From: Alphaproteobacteria bacterium
GTDB lineage: Bacteria > Pseudomonadota > Alphaproteobacteria > UBA8366
Assembly (NCBI GenBank): GCA_021774335.1
Contig: JAJFJD010000033.1
Span: forward strand, 1-64,000
Direction: 5' to 3'
DNA length: 64,000 nt
This document shows positions 17,114 through 26,501 of the stretch, in pieces (within the stretch, counting starts at the first letter, position 1; each line of letters starts with the position of its first letter). The notes below the pieces were generated by a model. That model was not told where the DNA came from. It saw only the letters and a program-made list of their open reading frames with translations, and ran no database searches. A program made the translations under genes and the position numbers.

Positions 17114-17301
17114 GACGGTGTTCCTATTCTTACGTTTCTTACATCGGATTGTCGGCTGGCGACGATGGTCTGAGAGAACGGCGATGCAAATGCCGTGACA
17201 GTCGCTGCGCAGCCGCTACGATGATCCCGCTATGGCGCGGGTATTGCTTCGTAAGTGTTGAGCATGACCGGCTAACCGCCACCAGATCAAGAGGATTCAC
17301 C

Positions 17302-18552
17302 GTGTCCGAAATCGATATCGCCCAAAAAATATTCGACGAAATGCGCGAAAAAACGGCAGACCCGCCGGGCGTGACGCGCAAGTCCTTCGGCGACGGTGAG
17401 AACATCGCGCACGGGTTGGTAGGCGACGTTGCGCGCAACCTGAATCTCGAGATCGCCCACGACTATGCCGGCAACCAGTACATGACCCTGCCCGGCACGG
17501 ACCGCGATGCGCCGTCGATCATGATCGGCTCGCACATGGATTCGGTTCCCCATGGCGGGAATTACGACGGCGCCGCCGGTGTCATCATGGGTATGGCTGC
17601 GCTGCATCGTTTGTGCGGCGACGGCTGGACCCCGGCACAGGATATCACCGTGATGGCGATCCGCGCCGAGGAACTCGTGTGGTTCCCCACGCCCTATGCC
17701 GGCAGCCGGATGGCCTTCGGTCTGCTGCCGTCCGGCGACTATGACGAGCTGAAGCGGTCCGATACGGGACGTAGCCTCGCCGATCACATCAACGACCTCG
17801 GCTTCGACGCCGACGCCCTGAAGGCCGGCAAGGCCTATCTCGACGGCGCAAAGATCCGCTGCTACATCGAACCGCATATCGAACAGGGGCCGGCCTTGTT
17901 CGAAGCGGGATTACCGGTCGCCATCGTGACCGGCATCCGCGGCAACCTGCGCTATCGCTTCTGCCGGGTCGACGGCACCTACAGTCACGCCGGGGCCGTG
18001 CCGCGCGCCTTCCGGCACGACGCTGTGTTCGCCGCCGTCGAGTTCGCGCGTGTGCTGGAAGAGCATTGGAACCAACGCGATGCCGATGGCGTCGACTTCG
18101 TCTGCACCATGGGCGAGTTCCACACCAATCCGACCCATCACGCGATGACCAAGATTTCCGGCGAACTGAGTTTCACAATGGATATTCGCAGCTTGGACAA
18201 CGACGTCCTTCTGGAGACGGACGCGTATTTGCGGGAGCAGGCCGAGCGGATCAGCCAAGAGCGCGGCGTGACCATCGACCTCGGCGACTTCACCAACGCC
18301 AAGCCCGGCATCATGGATCCGGACCTGCGCGCCATCCTGCAGGATCAAGTCGAGAAACTGGATATTCCCGCGATGAATTTGTCGAGCGGCGCCGGCCATG
18401 ACTGCGCCACATTCGCCAACGAGGGCGTGCCGACGGCGATGATCTTCATCCGCAACGACAAAGGCAGCCACAACGCCGACGAGACGATGGAGATCGAAGA
18501 CTTCGCCGAAGCAACGCGGTTGCTCGTCGCTTTCCTGAAAGAACTCGGCTAA
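17302..18552 (+). CDS. Zn-dependent M20 hydrolase, N-carbamoylase/allantoate amidohydrolase type
   Basis: The GTG at 17302 follows AGAGGA and starts the conserved part, giving 416 residues, the usual length for AllC and N-carbamoyl-L-amino acid amidohydrolases. Metal ligands are His78 (GSHMDS), Asp89 (NYDGAAG), Glu124 with catalytic Glu123 (RAEE), His192 (EPHIEQGP) and His390 (GSHNADE). The dimerisation domain spans about 210-330. Such enzymes release ammonia and carbon dioxide from carbamoyl groups. Which of the carbamoyl-amino acid, ureidopropionate or allantoate activities applies is not settled by sequence. It is divergent from the deacetylase-fold operon and convergent with the DUF3604 gene. 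Confidence 0.88.
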   Translation: MSEIDIAQKIFDEMREKTADPPGVTRKSFGDGENIAHGLVGDVARNLNLEIAHDYAGNQYMTLPGTDRDAPSIMIGSHMDSVPHGGNYDGAAGVIMGMAALHRLCGDGWTPAQDITVMAIRAEELVWFPTPYAGSRMAFGLLPSGDYDELKRSDTGRSLADHINDLGFDADALKAGKAYLDGAKIRCYIEPHIEQGPALFEAGLPVAIVTGIRGNLRYRFCRVDGTYSHAGAVPRAFRHDAVFAAVEFARVLEEHWNQRDADGVDFVCTMGEFHTNPTHHAMTKISGELSFTMDIRSLDNDVLLETDAYLREQAERISQERGVTIDLGDFTNAKPGIMDPDLRAILQDQVEKLDIPAMNLSSGAGHDCATFANEGVPTAMIFIRNDKGSHNADETMEIEDFAEATRLLVAFLKELG

Positions 18553-18562
18553 CGCGTGCCGC

Positions 18563-20896
18563 TTAGCGGTAAACGTAGATCGGGCTGGTCCAAGCGATCG
18601 TGCCGTCTTCCTGTGTCAGGCGGATGAAGATCGGATTGTCCCCACTGCCCTTCAGGTCGATCTTGCGCGAGAACTTCATTGCCCGATGCGGATTCTCCGA
18701 TGGCATCCGAAATAGCTTGAGGAAGCGCGGCAAGACATCGCTGTTGTCACAAATCTCGTCATCATAGCCGATCTCCTCCAGCGGAACGCCGCATTTGATC
18801 AGCGGCGTTTCCAGCTTGAGCGTGCCGCCGAACGCATCCTCGACCCACATGTCGAACCCGCCGATGTTGCCGGTGGTCAACGCGCGCCATTCCAGGCCGC
18901 TGTCACCAACACGGTCGAGCGTCTTGTCCCGGTTGAAGAAGTTGATCGGCCGCGCATCGACGACCTTGTTGTCCGACAGATGCGCCGTGCCGTCCCAGAT
19001 CACCTGGCGGAAGCGGCCACGGTATTCCGCGCCCTCCCAAACGACGCGGATGCGGTTGCCCAACTCATCCTGCGTGTAGGGGCGGATCGTCTCTACGTGA
19101 TCGAGACCGTTGAAAATGTCGACCCGCTCGATCGGCGCGGCGGCCAGGATGTCGACGTCGATCTCCGCGTCGCCGGACGGCAGGTGAACGATATCGCCCA
19201 TCATGGCGGATTGCGCGGACTGCCCCTCCGCCGGGCCAAGCGCCGGATCGTCATGATAGAGCGTCGCGTCGCCGGAGAAGCGCGCCTGCACATCGATCAC
19301 CATGCGCCCGCCGTGACCGCCGGTGCTGCAATAATGTCGCCGCTTGCGCAGACAATCCAACACGGACTCGCGGGACAGCTCTTCGGTCAGGAGGCATGTC
19401 AGCCCGCCGACCGCGCCGAACAACGACGCACCAGGATAGCTCGCGCCCGGCCGGCCCTTATGGCCGTCGGAGTTCGCGACGATACCGACGCGATAGCCCA
19501 TCTCGAAGGCATCCTGCACCAGCCATTCGAAGCTGCCCCAGGAGGAATGGATCTCCATCGATTTCTCGATACGGCCGTCATGCGCCAGTTTCACGTCCGC
19601 GTAGCGGCCGCCGCAATGCGCGTAGGCGACAACGTCGGTTTCATTATTCTCGATAAATGCGTCGAACAGCTCCGACGCGCGATTGCAGTCGGTTTCCATA
19701 TCGCTCTTATCGGGAATCAAGGCATGCGACGAGCGTCGAATCTGCCGGTCTTCGTCCGGGAAAAAGATATTGCGATCGCCGCCGAGGCCCGTATTACCCG
19801 ACCACTCGTAGCCGGGCAGTGTCACGAACTGGCCGTCTTCGTTGGTTTCGGCGGTCACCCGGTTCAGATCGTCCCAAAACCCTGTCGTGATCTGAAAATC
19901 GTTCCCTTGATGACCAGCCGCATCGATGAAGGCCTTGTTGCGTGCGAAGTCGAAAAACTGACGCGCGCTGTTCGTGCCGATCGTTTCTTCGGACTGACCG
20001 TGCAGGTCAGCCCAGAAGGGGATCAAATCGGCGGCGTCCACGACGCGCAGCGGGTTGGCCTCAGCGACGGCCTTGCCGTCGGCATCAACCAGCTCGATTC
20101 GTACGTCACCCGTCTCGGAAACGGAGAGATCGGGAAGCTCGACCGCAAAGACACCGGGCTTGAAGGTCACGCTGTCGGGAAGATTGGTAACGGCGGCGCT
20201 TGCCCGCAACTGGAACGTCGCATCGCATTGGTCGGACGGGTTGCCCCACAAGTCCTCGCCGCGCAGCTTCAGCGAAAAGGTCTCGCCCACGCGGCGCAGG
20301 GTCGGCATGACGGCAACATAGCTTTCCGGTTTTCCGGCGACCACGCTGATAATCGGCTGCTCGGGCAACGGCTGGTAATTGTATGTCGCGATCGGATCGA
20401 CCAGCATACGGAACTCGAATGTATCCTCACAGAAGGTCTGCAGCCGCATGCCCGGCGAGCCACCGTCCGTCACGCCGAAGCGAATGGTGATCGTGTCACC
20501 CTCGCGGAGGAACCCATTCACCACCTTGATGTAGAGCGTCCGGTCCCAGGGCCGGACATTGCCTTTCGGATCGTAATGATACTGCAGCACCGCATTGTTC
20601 GACGCTTCGATCGTGGTGTAGTTGGGCCGCGTCGGGTCCTCGAACTGCGGCCGCGTCTGATCGGAGGCAAACCGGAAACAGATCCGCAGCGAGCCGCTAT
20701 CGTCGATACCGAACTTGCCGGCGGTATAGGTCAGCGTGAAGGTGGCGTGCGACCCGGCTTCGAAGGCGCCGTCGGGGCTGAGGGAGACCGAGCCAAGCTC
20801 GTGTTCCGGGATCGGATCGCGGATCGTGCCGCTGGTTACAGCGGCGCCCGGTGCGGCGGACGCATCATCGGGACTTCCCATCGGTTGCTCGGACAT
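18563..20896 (-). CDS. DUF3604 family protein
   Basis: The product is 777 residues from the Met at 20896, which has AAGGGG at better spacing than the Met seven codons upstream. The first 300 residues look like beta-sandwich domains. The family core begins at FWADLHGQSEETIGTNSARQ with a PHP-like pattern, and continues with DAAGHQGNDFQ, GYEWSGNTG, AYAHCGGRY and ANSDGHKGRPG; these His, Asp and Cys residues suggest a metal hydrolase site. No signal peptide is seen, so it is probably cytoplasmic. It lies next to the amide hydrolase genes, ending 10 bp from the carbamoylase-like gene. The family's reaction is not known to me with confidence. Confidence 0.85.
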   Translation of the reverse strand: MSEQPMGSPDDASAAPGAAVTSGTIRDPIPEHELGSVSLSPDGAFEAGSHATFTLTYTAGKFGIDDSGSLRICFRFASDQTRPQFEDPTRPNYTTIEASNNAVLQYHYDPKGNVRPWDRTLYIKVVNGFLREGDTITIRFGVTDGGSPGMRLQTFCEDTFEFRMLVDPIATYNYQPLPEQPIISVVAGKPESYVAVMPTLRRVGETFSLKLRGEDLWGNPSDQCDATFQLRASAAVTNLPDSVTFKPGVFAVELPDLSVSETGDVRIELVDADGKAVAEANPLRVVDAADLIPFWADLHGQSEETIGTNSARQFFDFARNKAFIDAAGHQGNDFQITTGFWDDLNRVTAETNEDGQFVTLPGYEWSGNTGLGGDRNIFFPDEDRQIRRSSHALIPDKSDMETDCNRASELFDAFIENNETDVVAYAHCGGRYADVKLAHDGRIEKSMEIHSSWGSFEWLVQDAFEMGYRVGIVANSDGHKGRPGASYPGASLFGAVGGLTCLLTEELSRESVLDCLRKRRHYCSTGGHGGRMVIDVQARFSGDATLYHDDPALGPAEGQSAQSAMMGDIVHLPSGDAEIDVDILAAAPIERVDIFNGLDHVETIRPYTQDELGNRIRVVWEGAEYRGRFRQVIWDGTAHLSDNKVVDARPINFFNRDKTLDRVGDSGLEWRALTTGNIGGFDMWVEDAFGGTLKLETPLIKCGVPLEEIGYDDEICDNSDVLPRFLKLFRMPSENPHRAMKFSRKIDLKGSGDNPIFIRLTQEDGTIAWTSPIYVYR

Positions 20897-21054
20897 GGCG
20901 CTTGCCCCTTCCGTCATTATTCATTCTTCTGAGGCTTATCAATTCGCATAATCCCGCCGGACCGGCAACATACCTACACGCGCATAACCCGCTGGGATTG
21001 CGATTCAATAACAAGCCAAAGTTTTAGGAAGGGTGTCGGCAGCCGAAAGCCGCG

Positions 21055-22818
21055 TCAGCCGACGCCCTGATCTTCGGATGGTCGGGGAAGCCGGACGGTC
21101 ACGATTGTGCCGCCTTCGGTTGGTGTCGTCACCGATAACAGCCCCCCGAGATGCCGCGTCATCGCATCGGCGGCGGTAAGCCGAAGGCCAATACCGTTCC
21201 AGCGCGCATGTTCCAACGAGCCATCTACATCGCTAGGCGGATCGAAGGGGTTCATCAGGGATCCGACATCCGCATCGCTTGGCCCGGGACCATTGTCTTC
21301 GACGGCGATCTCGACATAGTCGTCGTCGTTCCGCGCCGATATGCGGACGGTGCAATCCGGCGGCGCCAGTCGGCAGGCGTCACCTATGATATTCATAAAT
21401 ATCTGCCGTGATGTCCGCTCATCCGCGTAGACGGCAGCCAGGTCGTCCGGCAGCGCCAAAACCAATTCCGGCTCGGTTCGGGCCCCATCGTCCCAAACAG
21501 CGGCGCTGCACTCGCGGATAATCGCAGCGATGTCGATGGCACTGGGCTCGACTGTGTATTTGCCAACATCGATGCGCGAGATATCGAGGGCGTTATTCAC
21601 TAACGTAAGAAGATGCCGTGTTGCGTCTTGGATCGATTTTTTTTGTTGTTTAACGTCCTGCGACGCATCCGGTGCATCAGACAACTGCTCGACAACCCCT
21701 AGTATGGCGGTAAGCGGGTCGCGCATTTCATGGGTGAGATTCGCCAAGAATGTCGATTTGGCGCGGTTTTCTCCAGTCGCGCGGGTCAGCGCCGCTTCAC
21801 GTTCCAACTCATCCCGCTTCTGCTTTGTAATGTCGGCATGAATGAGGACGGTGCCGCCATCGGCCGTTCTGCGTTCGGTAATCTGGACCCAGCGGCCGTC
21901 ACCCCGCTTGAATTCACGCATGCCGGGATCGTTGCGGTGTTGTTCCATCCGTTCCCGTATCCACTCTTCTTCCCGTCCGATCGCATTCGGAACAGTCCCG
22001 GAGAAAACAAGGTCGCGTAGCCGGTCCTCAAACTTCATGCCCGGTTCGGTCAGAATATTGCACCAGGGCATTTTCGTCCGCGTCGCACTGTTGCAGAGAA
22101 CGATCCGGTCTTCCGCGTCGCAGAGGATAAAACTCTCTGGTAGAGCCTCGATGGCATCGAGCAGCCGCTGGTGCGCTTGAGAGGCCAAATCTTCAGCGAC
22201 GACCGTGCTGGTGATTTCGCGCGCCGTCCCGAGATATCCCAGGAACACGTCCTCTTCGTCGAAGACGGGAAATCCGCTGATGCTGACATGAATGCGGCCG
22301 CCATCGTTCTTGTTCGTGCTGAGATAGCCGATGAGCTGACCTGCATTGTTGAAGTCGTGACTGCCGCTGACCCGATAGTGATTTTCCTGTCCCGCCGGCG
22401 GAAGAAACGAAAATCGAAAATTCCGAAACGGTCGGTGCGCCTTTAGATCCTCACGATGCGCGCGCCATTCGGGATCACTGTCCGGATCGGCGCCCGCCAA
22501 TTGCCAATGCGTCATTCCCTCGATATTCGCGAGAAAATCCGCCGATTCCGATTTATGGCGAGTGTTCGAAATGAGGTTGAATTGATCGTCGGTTTCCCAA
22601 ATCCAGTCAGACCCGATCTGGGCAAGCTTACGATACGTAAGCTCTGATTCCCGAAGCTCATCCCGATCCGGATGTTCGCTCCCCGTCTCACTCAAAGACG
22701 CGCCATCACGTGCGATCGCACCGCCACCATACGGTGTTCGATCAGCGCCTAAAGAATACTTTGACTGAATGCCGGGCCGCGATCCTGCGGTTGAACCCTG
22801 CTTGTCCGACTGAGCCAT
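21055..22818 (-). CDS. PAS-domain sensor histidine kinase
   Basis: The 587-residue protein has no membrane segments. Two or three PAS domains are seen (about 60-170, 165-210 and 215-335). The dimerisation helix carries the phosphoacceptor His363 (LTHEMRDPLT), and the ATPase domain has G1 DNGPG (508-512) and G2 GIGL (542-545). The N box is altered: Asp480 stands where the Mg-binding Asn is normal (MNIIGDACRL). The kinase could have reduced or changed activity. No response regulator gene is adjacent, so its partner is elsewhere. It is co-directional with the DUF3604 gene 158 bp downstream, which it could regulate indirectly. Confidence 0.88.
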   Translation of the reverse strand: MAQSDKQGSTAGSRPGIQSKYSLGADRTPYGGGAIARDGASLSETGSEHPDRDELRESELTYRKLAQIGSDWIWETDDQFNLISNTRHKSESADFLANIEGMTHWQLAGADPDSDPEWRAHREDLKAHRPFRNFRFSFLPPAGQENHYRVSGSHDFNNAGQLIGYLSTNKNDGGRIHVSISGFPVFDEEDVFLGYLGTAREITSTVVAEDLASQAHQRLLDAIEALPESFILCDAEDRIVLCNSATRTKMPWCNILTEPGMKFEDRLRDLVFSGTVPNAIGREEEWIRERMEQHRNDPGMREFKRGDGRWVQITERRTADGGTVLIHADITKQKRDELEREAALTRATGENRAKSTFLANLTHEMRDPLTAILGVVEQLSDAPDASQDVKQQKKSIQDATRHLLTLVNNALDISRIDVGKYTVEPSAIDIAAIIRECSAAVWDDGARTEPELVLALPDDLAAVYADERTSRQIFMNIIGDACRLAPPDCTVRISARNDDDYVEIAVEDNGPGPSDADVGSLMNPFDPPSDVDGSLEHARWNGIGLRLTAADAMTRHLGGLLSVTTPTEGGTIVTVRLPRPSEDQGVG

Positions 22819-23101
22819 GTTGTCCGTTCATGATGACTGGTGGCCGGTGGTCCAGCCTACCCAGAGGGTGCCGTGGGCAGGTTTAATTTCCGTTAATTCA
22901 ACAGGTTAAACTCAACCACCATTCGAACAGACGAATCCGCGTCACTGCCTCCGATTGAAATAGACTGCAGTAAGCCCCTGAAATTATGAAGATCTTTCTA
23001 TCATCACCGATGCGAGTGGTACGGTGGTATGCGCCGGCGGCACGGCATGCCAAACCCCACATTGCTACCGTTGGTTTAAAACACGGTAGAAATACTATCC
23101 G

Positions 23102-23683
23102 TCACTCGGCGAAATTAAGGTATGTCCCGAGAATGTACTTGGTGCCGGAAATGGGCCGGACACCGGTATGCGGATACATCCAAAAGGGCGGGAACATCAG
23201 CATGCGGCCTTTTTTCGGCTTCACTCCGTAATCGAGGTCGTTGAAGAACGTCTCCCCCCCTTCCTCGACATCGGTCAAATACCAGAAAAGGACCAGAAAC
23301 CGCTTCGCGTGATCAAGACAATCGATATCGACATGCGGATGGAATTGATCCCCGGGATCCGGCTGATACCGCTTGATCCGATAATCCTCAAGCTTGGCGC
23401 GGGACGGGAACCAAATCTGACAGTCCTCCGCGTAACGTTCCGAAAAGCGGGTTGTCGCCGGCAACAACTGCGCCAGGACGTCGTCCCAATGATCCAGCGA
23501 CTGAATATTGAGTTCGGTCCAATTCGACCGCGCATCGACATGCGCCGCCCCGATCGGCACGCCGCCGGGTCCGGAATGATGCGCCGTATCCGCCTCGAAG
23601 CGGCGGACGATGTCATCGCACAGCGCGTCGCTCAACGCCCCTTCATAGACGCGGACGAATTCACTTAGGTTCCTCTCCGCCAT
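23102..23683 (-). CDS. 2OG-Fe(II) oxygenase, prolyl 4-hydroxylase-like
   Basis: From the Met at 23683 the protein has 193 residues. The jelly-roll core has the iron ligands His117 and Asp119 (HPHVDI) and His172 (MYPHTG), and Lys182 (SGTKYI) binds 2-oxoglutarate, as in the prolyl 4-hydroxylase alpha-subunit branch. DVEEGGETFF matches the family turn before the second half. Bacterial members hydroxylate proteins or small amino-acid derivatives. The frame continues upstream to 23749 without similarity. It stands alone, with about 280 bp of AT-richer intergenic DNA to the kinase gene and nothing recognisable in it. Confidence 0.85.
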   Translation of the reverse strand: MAERNLSEFVRVYEGALSDALCDDIVRRFEADTAHHSGPGGVPIGAAHVDARSNWTELNIQSLDHWDDVLAQLLPATTRFSERYAEDCQIWFPSRAKLEDYRIKRYQPDPGDQFHPHVDIDCLDHAKRFLVLFWYLTDVEEGGETFFNDLDYGVKPKKGRMLMFPPFWMYPHTGVRPISGTKYILGTYLNFAE

Positions 23684-23781
23684 AACGCCTGCCCGGTATT
23701 TGTTCCGCGGGTGATCCCGCGATGCGACGATTCTAGCGGCAAAAATCACCCATCACCAGTGGCCCAGCTCCCTGTGACGGC

Positions 23782-24957
23782 CTATCCGGCGATAACGCCT
23801 CGGTCTGCGAATGCTGCGATTTCCGATCCGGCATAGCCATGGGCGCTGAGAATCTCGCGTGTGTGCTGACCGATGCCCGGCGCCAGGGCGAGCGGTGCGC
23901 CGTCCGCTAACACCTGTAACCCCGGCACATTCGGCATGGGAATGCGTCCCATCCCGGGATGGTCGAGCCATGAAATCACGCCCGTTGCTTCGACCTGGGG
24001 ATGTTTGAGGAAGTCGGCGAACTCGTTGACCTTCTCGTGCATGATCCGCGCCTCGGCGAGCCCGGCGCACAGCGTTTCGCTGTCGATCTTGCCGCAGGCC
24101 TCGTTCAGCAAAGGCATCAAATCGGCTTCATTCGCGATCCGCGACGCGTTGTCGGCGAACCGTGGATCATTCGCCAGGTCCGGCTTACCGATGATGCCGC
24201 AGAACGCGGGGAACTCGTCCTCCTTGAACACCAGAATGAGCACCCATCCGTCGCGCGTCGGAAAAATGGCCGAGGGCACGCGGCCCGGCACCATCTTGCC
24301 GCCCTCCATGTAATTCAACAGCATCCGGATCGATTGGAAACACCCGGCTGCTTGCATCAAATTGGCCTGGATATACCGGCCTTCCCGGGCGTCGCGCCGC
24401 GCATAGAGCGAGACGGCAACCGCCTGGAACGCATAGAGTGCCGTCGCCATGTCGCAGACGATCACGCCGAACCGTTGCGGCACGCCGGTTGGGCCTTTGT
24501 TCACCGACATCAGGCCGGTAAAGGCCTGCAACACCGGGTCCATCGCCGGACGGTCGCGCATCGGCCCGTCCTGCCCGAAACCGGAGATGGAAAGATACAG
24601 GATATCCGGGTTGATCTCTGAAACCGCCTCGTAACTGACGCCCAACCGCGCCGCGACGCCGGGCCGAAACCCTTCGATAAACAGGTCCGCCTCCTGCAGC
24701 AGGCGATAGACGATGTCCTTGCCGTCCTGCATTTTCATGTCGACCGCAATACTGCGCTTGCCGAGATTCGCCGGCACGGAATAGGCGGAATGACCCTCGT
24801 AACTCCTGGAGATGCGGCGTCCCCAGTCCCCCTCATGCGGCTCGACCTTGATGACGTCGGCGCCGTATTGCGCCATGAGCATCCCGGTATACGGTCCGGC
24901 GACCCCCTGGCTCAGATCGACCACCTTCAACCCCTTGTACGGAGCGTCATAACCCAT
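23782..24957 (-). CDS. CaiB/BaiF CoA-transferase family III protein
   Basis: The Met at 24957 follows AAGGAG, giving 391 residues, the usual length. The N-terminus has the family opening GLKVVDLSQGVAGPYTGMLM, and ADVIKVEPHEGDWGR follows. At the catalytic position, where transferases have Asp in a 'SLLDAA' context, this protein has Gln202 (ANLMQAA), and the racemase-type Asp is also Gln (IQAN), so the standard transferase and racemase mechanisms look impaired. It is divergent from three acyl-CoA dehydrogenase genes with 195 bp between, so its role may be CoA activation or binding of their substrate. The substrate is unknown. Confidence 0.85.
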   Translation of the reverse strand: MGYDAPYKGLKVVDLSQGVAGPYTGMLMAQYGADVIKVEPHEGDWGRRISRSYEGHSAYSVPANLGKRSIAVDMKMQDGKDIVYRLLQEADLFIEGFRPGVAARLGVSYEAVSEINPDILYLSISGFGQDGPMRDRPAMDPVLQAFTGLMSVNKGPTGVPQRFGVIVCDMATALYAFQAVAVSLYARRDAREGRYIQANLMQAAGCFQSIRMLLNYMEGGKMVPGRVPSAIFPTRDGWVLILVFKEDEFPAFCGIIGKPDLANDPRFADNASRIANEADLMPLLNEACGKIDSETLCAGLAEARIMHEKVNEFADFLKHPQVEATGVISWLDHPGMGRIPMPNVPGLQVLADGAPLALAPGIGQHTREILSAHGYAGSEIAAFADRGVIAG

Positions 24958-25152
24958 CGGCGTCTCCTTGTTCGGCATTTTTCTGCGACGGGTTCTGCAC
25001 GATGCCCGACTGTCTGATAGAGTATCGTCACAACTTGTAGCATGATCGAAAAGACGGCAAGCCGCTGTTTAAACTGGTTCGAACAACGGAAAACCGTCGT
25101 AGTCACATATTATTGGAACGTCGGAAAACCGTCGTTCTGTGGGAGAGAAAAC

Positions 25153-26349
25153 GTGGATCTGAATTTCTCGGAACAGGACCGGGCCTTCCAGCAAGAGGTC
25201 CGGGATTTCATCCCTGACGGCCTTCCGGCCGACATTCAGGAGAAGATGAAAAAGGGCCTGAAGATGCGGCGCGAGGATTTCGTCCGCTGGATGCGGATCC
25301 TCGCCGGCAAAGGATGGCTGGTCCCGGAATGGCCGGAGGAATACGGCGGCTCCCCGCTGACGCCGGTCCAACGCTACATCCTGACCGAGGAACTGACGCG
25401 CGCCTATGCCCCGCTGTTGATCAACCAGGGCGTCCGCATGGTCGGGCCAGTCCTGTATTCGTTCGGCACGGACGAGCAGAAGGAAAAATACCTGCCCCGT
25501 ATCATCAACAGCGACGACATCTGGTGTCAGGGCTATTCGGAGCCGGGCTCCGGATCGGACCTCGCCTCGCTGCAGACCCGTGCGGTCCGGGACGGCGACC
25601 ATTACATCGTCAACGGCACCAAGACGTGGACGTCGCATGCGCATTTCGCCGACCGCATGTTCTGTCTCTGCCGCACCGATCCCGACGTGAAGTTCCAGGA
25701 GGGCATCTCCTTCCTGTTGATCGACATGGATCAGCCGGGCGTCGAGGTGAAGCCAATCATCATGATGGAAGGCACCCATCACGTGAACACGGTCTACCTG
25801 ACCGACGTTAAAGTGCCGGTCGAAGACCTTGTCGGCGAGGAGAACAAGGGCTGGACCTACGCCAAATTCCTGCTGAGCCACGAACGGATCGGCATCGCGA
25901 AGATTGGCTATTCGAAGGCACAGCTCGGCAAGCTGAAAGAGATCGCAGCGCTGCAACCGTCCGGCGGCGCGCGCCTGATCGACGACATGGACTTCGCCAG
26001 CAAGATCGCGCAACTGGAAATCGACCTGGACTCACTGCAGCATACGGAACTGCGCGCGGTCATGGCGACGGCGCGCGGCGACGCGCCCGGCCCCGAGGCG
26101 AGCGTACTGAAGATCAAGGGAACGGAGGTTGCCCAGTCGATCTCCAACCTGTTGATGCAGACGGTCGACTATTACAGCGCGCCGTTCATCCCCGAAGCGA
26201 TGGAAGCCGGTTGGAACGAGACACCTGTGGGGCCGGACTACGCGGCAACCCTGGGGGCGAACTATTTCTCGACCCGAAAAGCGTCGATCGTCGGCGGAAC
26301 CAATGAAATCCAACGGAATATCATCGCGAAGGGCGTTCTCGGAATGTAG
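25153..26349 (+). CDS. Acyl-CoA dehydrogenase, putative alpha subunit 1
   Basis: A 398-residue acyl-CoA dehydrogenase starting at a GTG after GGGAGAG; the frame upstream lacks family similarity. The three-domain flavoprotein fold is complete, with QGYSEPGSGSDLAS (126-139) and TKTWTS for FAD. The C-terminal segment reads VGGTNEIQRNIIA, with Gly where MCAD-type enzymes have the catalytic Glu. Glu244 (HERIGIAK) is placed like the isovaleryl-CoA dehydrogenase base. This pattern is seen in alpha subunits of heteromeric dehydrogenases acting on bulky acyl-CoAs, such as FadE26-type enzymes. It is paralogous, without gaps, to the gene at 26502 and is followed by a beta-like protein at 27717. Confidence 0.9.
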   Translation: MDLNFSEQDRAFQQEVRDFIPDGLPADIQEKMKKGLKMRREDFVRWMRILAGKGWLVPEWPEEYGGSPLTPVQRYILTEELTRAYAPLLINQGVRMVGPVLYSFGTDEQKEKYLPRIINSDDIWCQGYSEPGSGSDLASLQTRAVRDGDHYIVNGTKTWTSHAHFADRMFCLCRTDPDVKFQEGISFLLIDMDQPGVEVKPIIMMEGTHHVNTVYLTDVKVPVEDLVGEENKGWTYAKFLLSHERIGIAKIGYSKAQLGKLKEIAALQPSGGARLIDDMDFASKIAQLEIDLDSLQHTELRAVMATARGDAPGPEASVLKIKGTEVAQSISNLLMQTVDYYSAPFIPEAMEAGWNETPVGPDYAATLGANYFSTRKASIVGGTNEIQRNIIAKGVLGM

Positions 26350-26501
26350 ACCATAGGCAGGAAGATCGTGCCCACTCGGCAATCCAAGATTGCAAGGCGC
26401 GGTCTCTTGACGGCATCGCACAAGCATGGGCGATATAGGGGCCGTTGCATAGTATTTCCGCCATCCGGCGCGCCAACAGACCACGCTTAAGGAGACCCCC
26501 T

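Noticed and set aside
18980..20932. A 650-codon open frame on the plus strand antisense to the DUF3604 gene
   Set aside because: It is the high-GC shadow of a gene with strong family signatures on the other strand; its own translation is rich in Arg, His and Ala with no recognisable fold.
25069..26013. A 314-codon minus-strand frame over the first acyl-CoA dehydrogenase gene
   Set aside because: Shadow of a dehydrogenase gene; no family likeness and no ribosome site.
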